From Chryseobacterium phosphatilyticum (GTDB taxonomy: Bacteria > Bacteroidota > Bacteroidia > Flavobacteriales > Weeksellaceae), in the NCBI RefSeq assembly GCF_002899825.2, contig NZ_PPED02000004.1, positions 1 through 64,000 on the forward strand: a DNA stretch of 64,000 nt. Reading direction: 5' to 3'. The translations under genes were made by a program, and so were the position numbers. Positions 62,692 to 64,000 of this stretch are shown in pieces. Below the pieces are notes generated by a model. That model made no database searches and was not told where the DNA came from. It saw only the letters and a list, made by a program, of their open reading frames with translations. Numbering within the stretch: the stretch's first letter is position 1; each line of letters starts with the position of its first letter.

Positions 62692-64000
62692 TCATTTCTT
62701 GACAAGTTGATCCAATATCGGATGATCAATGGAATGAATTGTATTTTGATTTTCATAAAGCTGCTCGAAAATCTGAATTATATTTTTTCCCTTTTTCAAC
62801 CATACACCGGGAACATACAAAGTGAGTTGCGGCCCCACTTTGCTCCAATATCTTCCGATATTCTTTCCGTTAATAAAGACAATTCCCTTTCCAAATTTTC
62901 TCATATCAAGAAAGGTATCCCCTGTTTCTCCAAGCTCAAATTCAGCTTCCTGAATGACAGGTGAAAGATTGTTTATTTTTCCTGAAGAATAATCATGTTT
63001 AGGAAACTCATCAAAAGGTAAAGGAAACATCTGCCAATCCCCCGAAATCTCAGTTCCATTTATTTTTACCGGACTTATAATTCCTTTTAAATTATGAACA
63101 ATTTCAGCCCCATAATTAATTCTTCCCATATTTTCAACAAGAATATCTAACCGATCTCCTGCTTTAAGATCTATTTCAAGATCATATTTCTTATCAATCC
63201 TGTTTAATTCTCCTTTCCAGATTCCATTCACATAGAGATTAGCATAATCTCTGAGCCCTTTTATTTCAAGTTGCCCTTTCTGAGCTTTAGCAAAGTTTTT
63301 TCTGTAAAGCATGTAACCACTTCCGAAATTCAGGTCTTCAAAGGTCTGTGGTTGATCTTTTACAATGGGTTTCCTGGAGACAATCCAATCAAACAGATTG
63401 TTTATTCTGGAAAACTTAATTTCTGGAATCGTGATGACTTTTGCAGCCTTAGGAACTTCAGGAAGTTTATTCTGATTGATTCTCAGGAAAAGGTCCCTTA
63501 AAGCATTATATTTTGGTGTCGCCCATCCTGCCTCGCTAATGGGAGCATCATAATCATAGCTCGTGATATCCGGCTGAATATCATGGTTTTTATCATAATT
63601 GGCACCACTGGTAAATCCGAAATTGGTTCCACCGTGGATCATATAGTAATTAAAAGAAACTCCATTTTCAATATAAGTGTTTGTTTGTTTTACAACATCC
63701 TCCGTTGAAACTTTCACAAAGGGTTCTGCCCAATGATCCAGCCATCCCGGATAATATTCTGCCACCATATAAGGGCCTTTACCACCATTATATTCATTGA
63801 CAGTTTTCTTCAGGGTTTCAATATTACTTTCACCATTGGCTGTAGGTAAAACTCCTTCAATAGCCCCTCCTTTGAAGAGACTGCTCCCGTCCGAGGTAAA
63901 AAAAGGCACTGAAATTCCAGACTTTACCAAAAGATTCCTGATTTTAGTACTGTATTTTTTATGTTGCTCCAGAGGGATATCCGGGCGCTGGCTTACATAG
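62692..64000 (-). CDS. GH35 beta-galactosidase, partial at window edge
   Basis: The frame stays open to the right edge, so the N terminus is outside; a TTG at 63930 is not a real start because YVSQRPDIPLEQHKKYS continues in frame upstream of it. At least 436 residues are present. Seen: FTSDGSSLFKGG, the nucleophile Glu in YMVAEYYPGWLDHW, GGTNFGFTSGANYD, and C-terminal beta domains with FINGKNIGRYWSKVGPQ, all diagnostic of glycoside hydrolase family 35. It removes terminal beta-galactose from glycans, probably outside the cytosol. Confidence 0.93.
   Translation of the reverse strand, partial: YVSQRPDIPLEQHKKYSTKIRNLLVKSGISVPFFTSDGSSLFKGGAIEGVLPTANGESNIETLKKTVNEYNGGKGPYMVAEYYPGWLDHWAEPFVKVSTEDVVKQTNTYIENGVSFNYYMIHGGTNFGFTSGANYDKNHDIQPDITSYDYDAPISEAGWATPKYNALRDLFLRINQNKLPEVPKAAKVITIPEIKFSRINNLFDWIVSRKPIVKDQPQTFEDLNFGSGYMLYRKNFAKAQKGQLEIKGLRDYANLYVNGIWKGELNRIDKKYDLEIDLKAGDRLDILVENMGRINYGAEIVHNLKGIISPVKINGTEISGDWQMFPLPFDEFPKHDYSSGKINNLSPVIQEAEFELGETGDTFLDMRKFGKGIVFINGKNIGRYWSKVGPQLTLYVPGVWLKKGKNIIQIFEQLYENQNTIHSIDHPILDQLVKK

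Noticed and set aside
62692..63930. Complete beta-galactosidase starting at TTG 63930
   Set aside because: The frame continues upstream with conserved GH35 sequence to the window edge, so the gene is cut, not complete.

Overview
The window looks like a chromosomal segment of a Chryseobacterium-like member of the Weeksellaceae (Flavobacteriia, Bacteroidota). The reasons are low G+C, intergenic regions carrying the Bacteroidota promoter form TTG-N17-21-TAnnTTTG, little sign of Shine-Dalgarno sites, SusC/TonB-type outer-membrane barrels, an OmpA with TSP3 repeats, a gliding-group style MoxR/DUF58 cluster, and GG-leader peptides of the type common in this genus. No rRNA or tRNA gene was recognised. 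Most of the window is ordinary core genome; the accessory interest is at 45.9-58.3 kb.

Layout: 1-1759 has no gene. It holds three tandem leftward promoters, a four-copy ~209 bp tandem repeat and a dispersed repeat. 1.8-7.4 kb: cysS, a lipoprotein, DinB, folE, a GNAT protein and a secreted protein. 7.5-17.3 kb: one leftward methionine operon (metX, kinase-less ACT-homoserine dehydrogenase, metZ, metH homocysteine half, fatty acid desaturase, metH cobalamin half, metF), headed by a clear promoter and a SAM-I (S-box) riboswitch and closed by a bidirectional terminator. 17.4-20.1 kb: a GH63-like glucosidase. 20.2-27.8 kb: OsmC and the MoxR/DUF58/DUF4350/DUF4129/SpoIIM/RDD membrane cluster. 27.9-38.4 kb: housekeeping genes (glycosyltransferase, metallophosphoesterase, yebC, ompA, smpB, ABC-F, M48 protease, recJ, nadD). 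38.6-45.9 kb: two tandem outer-membrane barrel receptors, an esterase lipoprotein and a GH43-like enzyme.

45.9-54.7 kb is a leftward run that reads as one polyamine-type pathway coupled to membrane proteins: an ADI-like protein, a four-helix-bundle insertion, CtlX, AdoMet decarboxylase, DUF4178, a small one-helix protein, DUF350, a membrane-embedded aminopropyltransferase, an exported-looking FAD oxidoreductase and a multi-pass membrane protein. The decarboxylase would make the aminopropyl donor, the synthase would use it, and the oxidase could act on the product. The final product and the role of the DUF proteins are unknown. 55.0-56.1 kb carries four tandem, previously easy-to-miss small genes for double-glycine-leader peptides with six conserved cysteines, in two two-gene cassettes, facing a TonB-type receptor and a membrane-linked AraC regulator. 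The right end has gltA, eno and a GH35 beta-galactosidase cut by the window edge.

The most promising less-described items are the six-Cys peptide family, the polyamine/DUF350 operon, a covarying two-hairpin RNA or DNA element found three times upstream of start codons, and an ABC-F protein with one intact and one degenerate ATP site.
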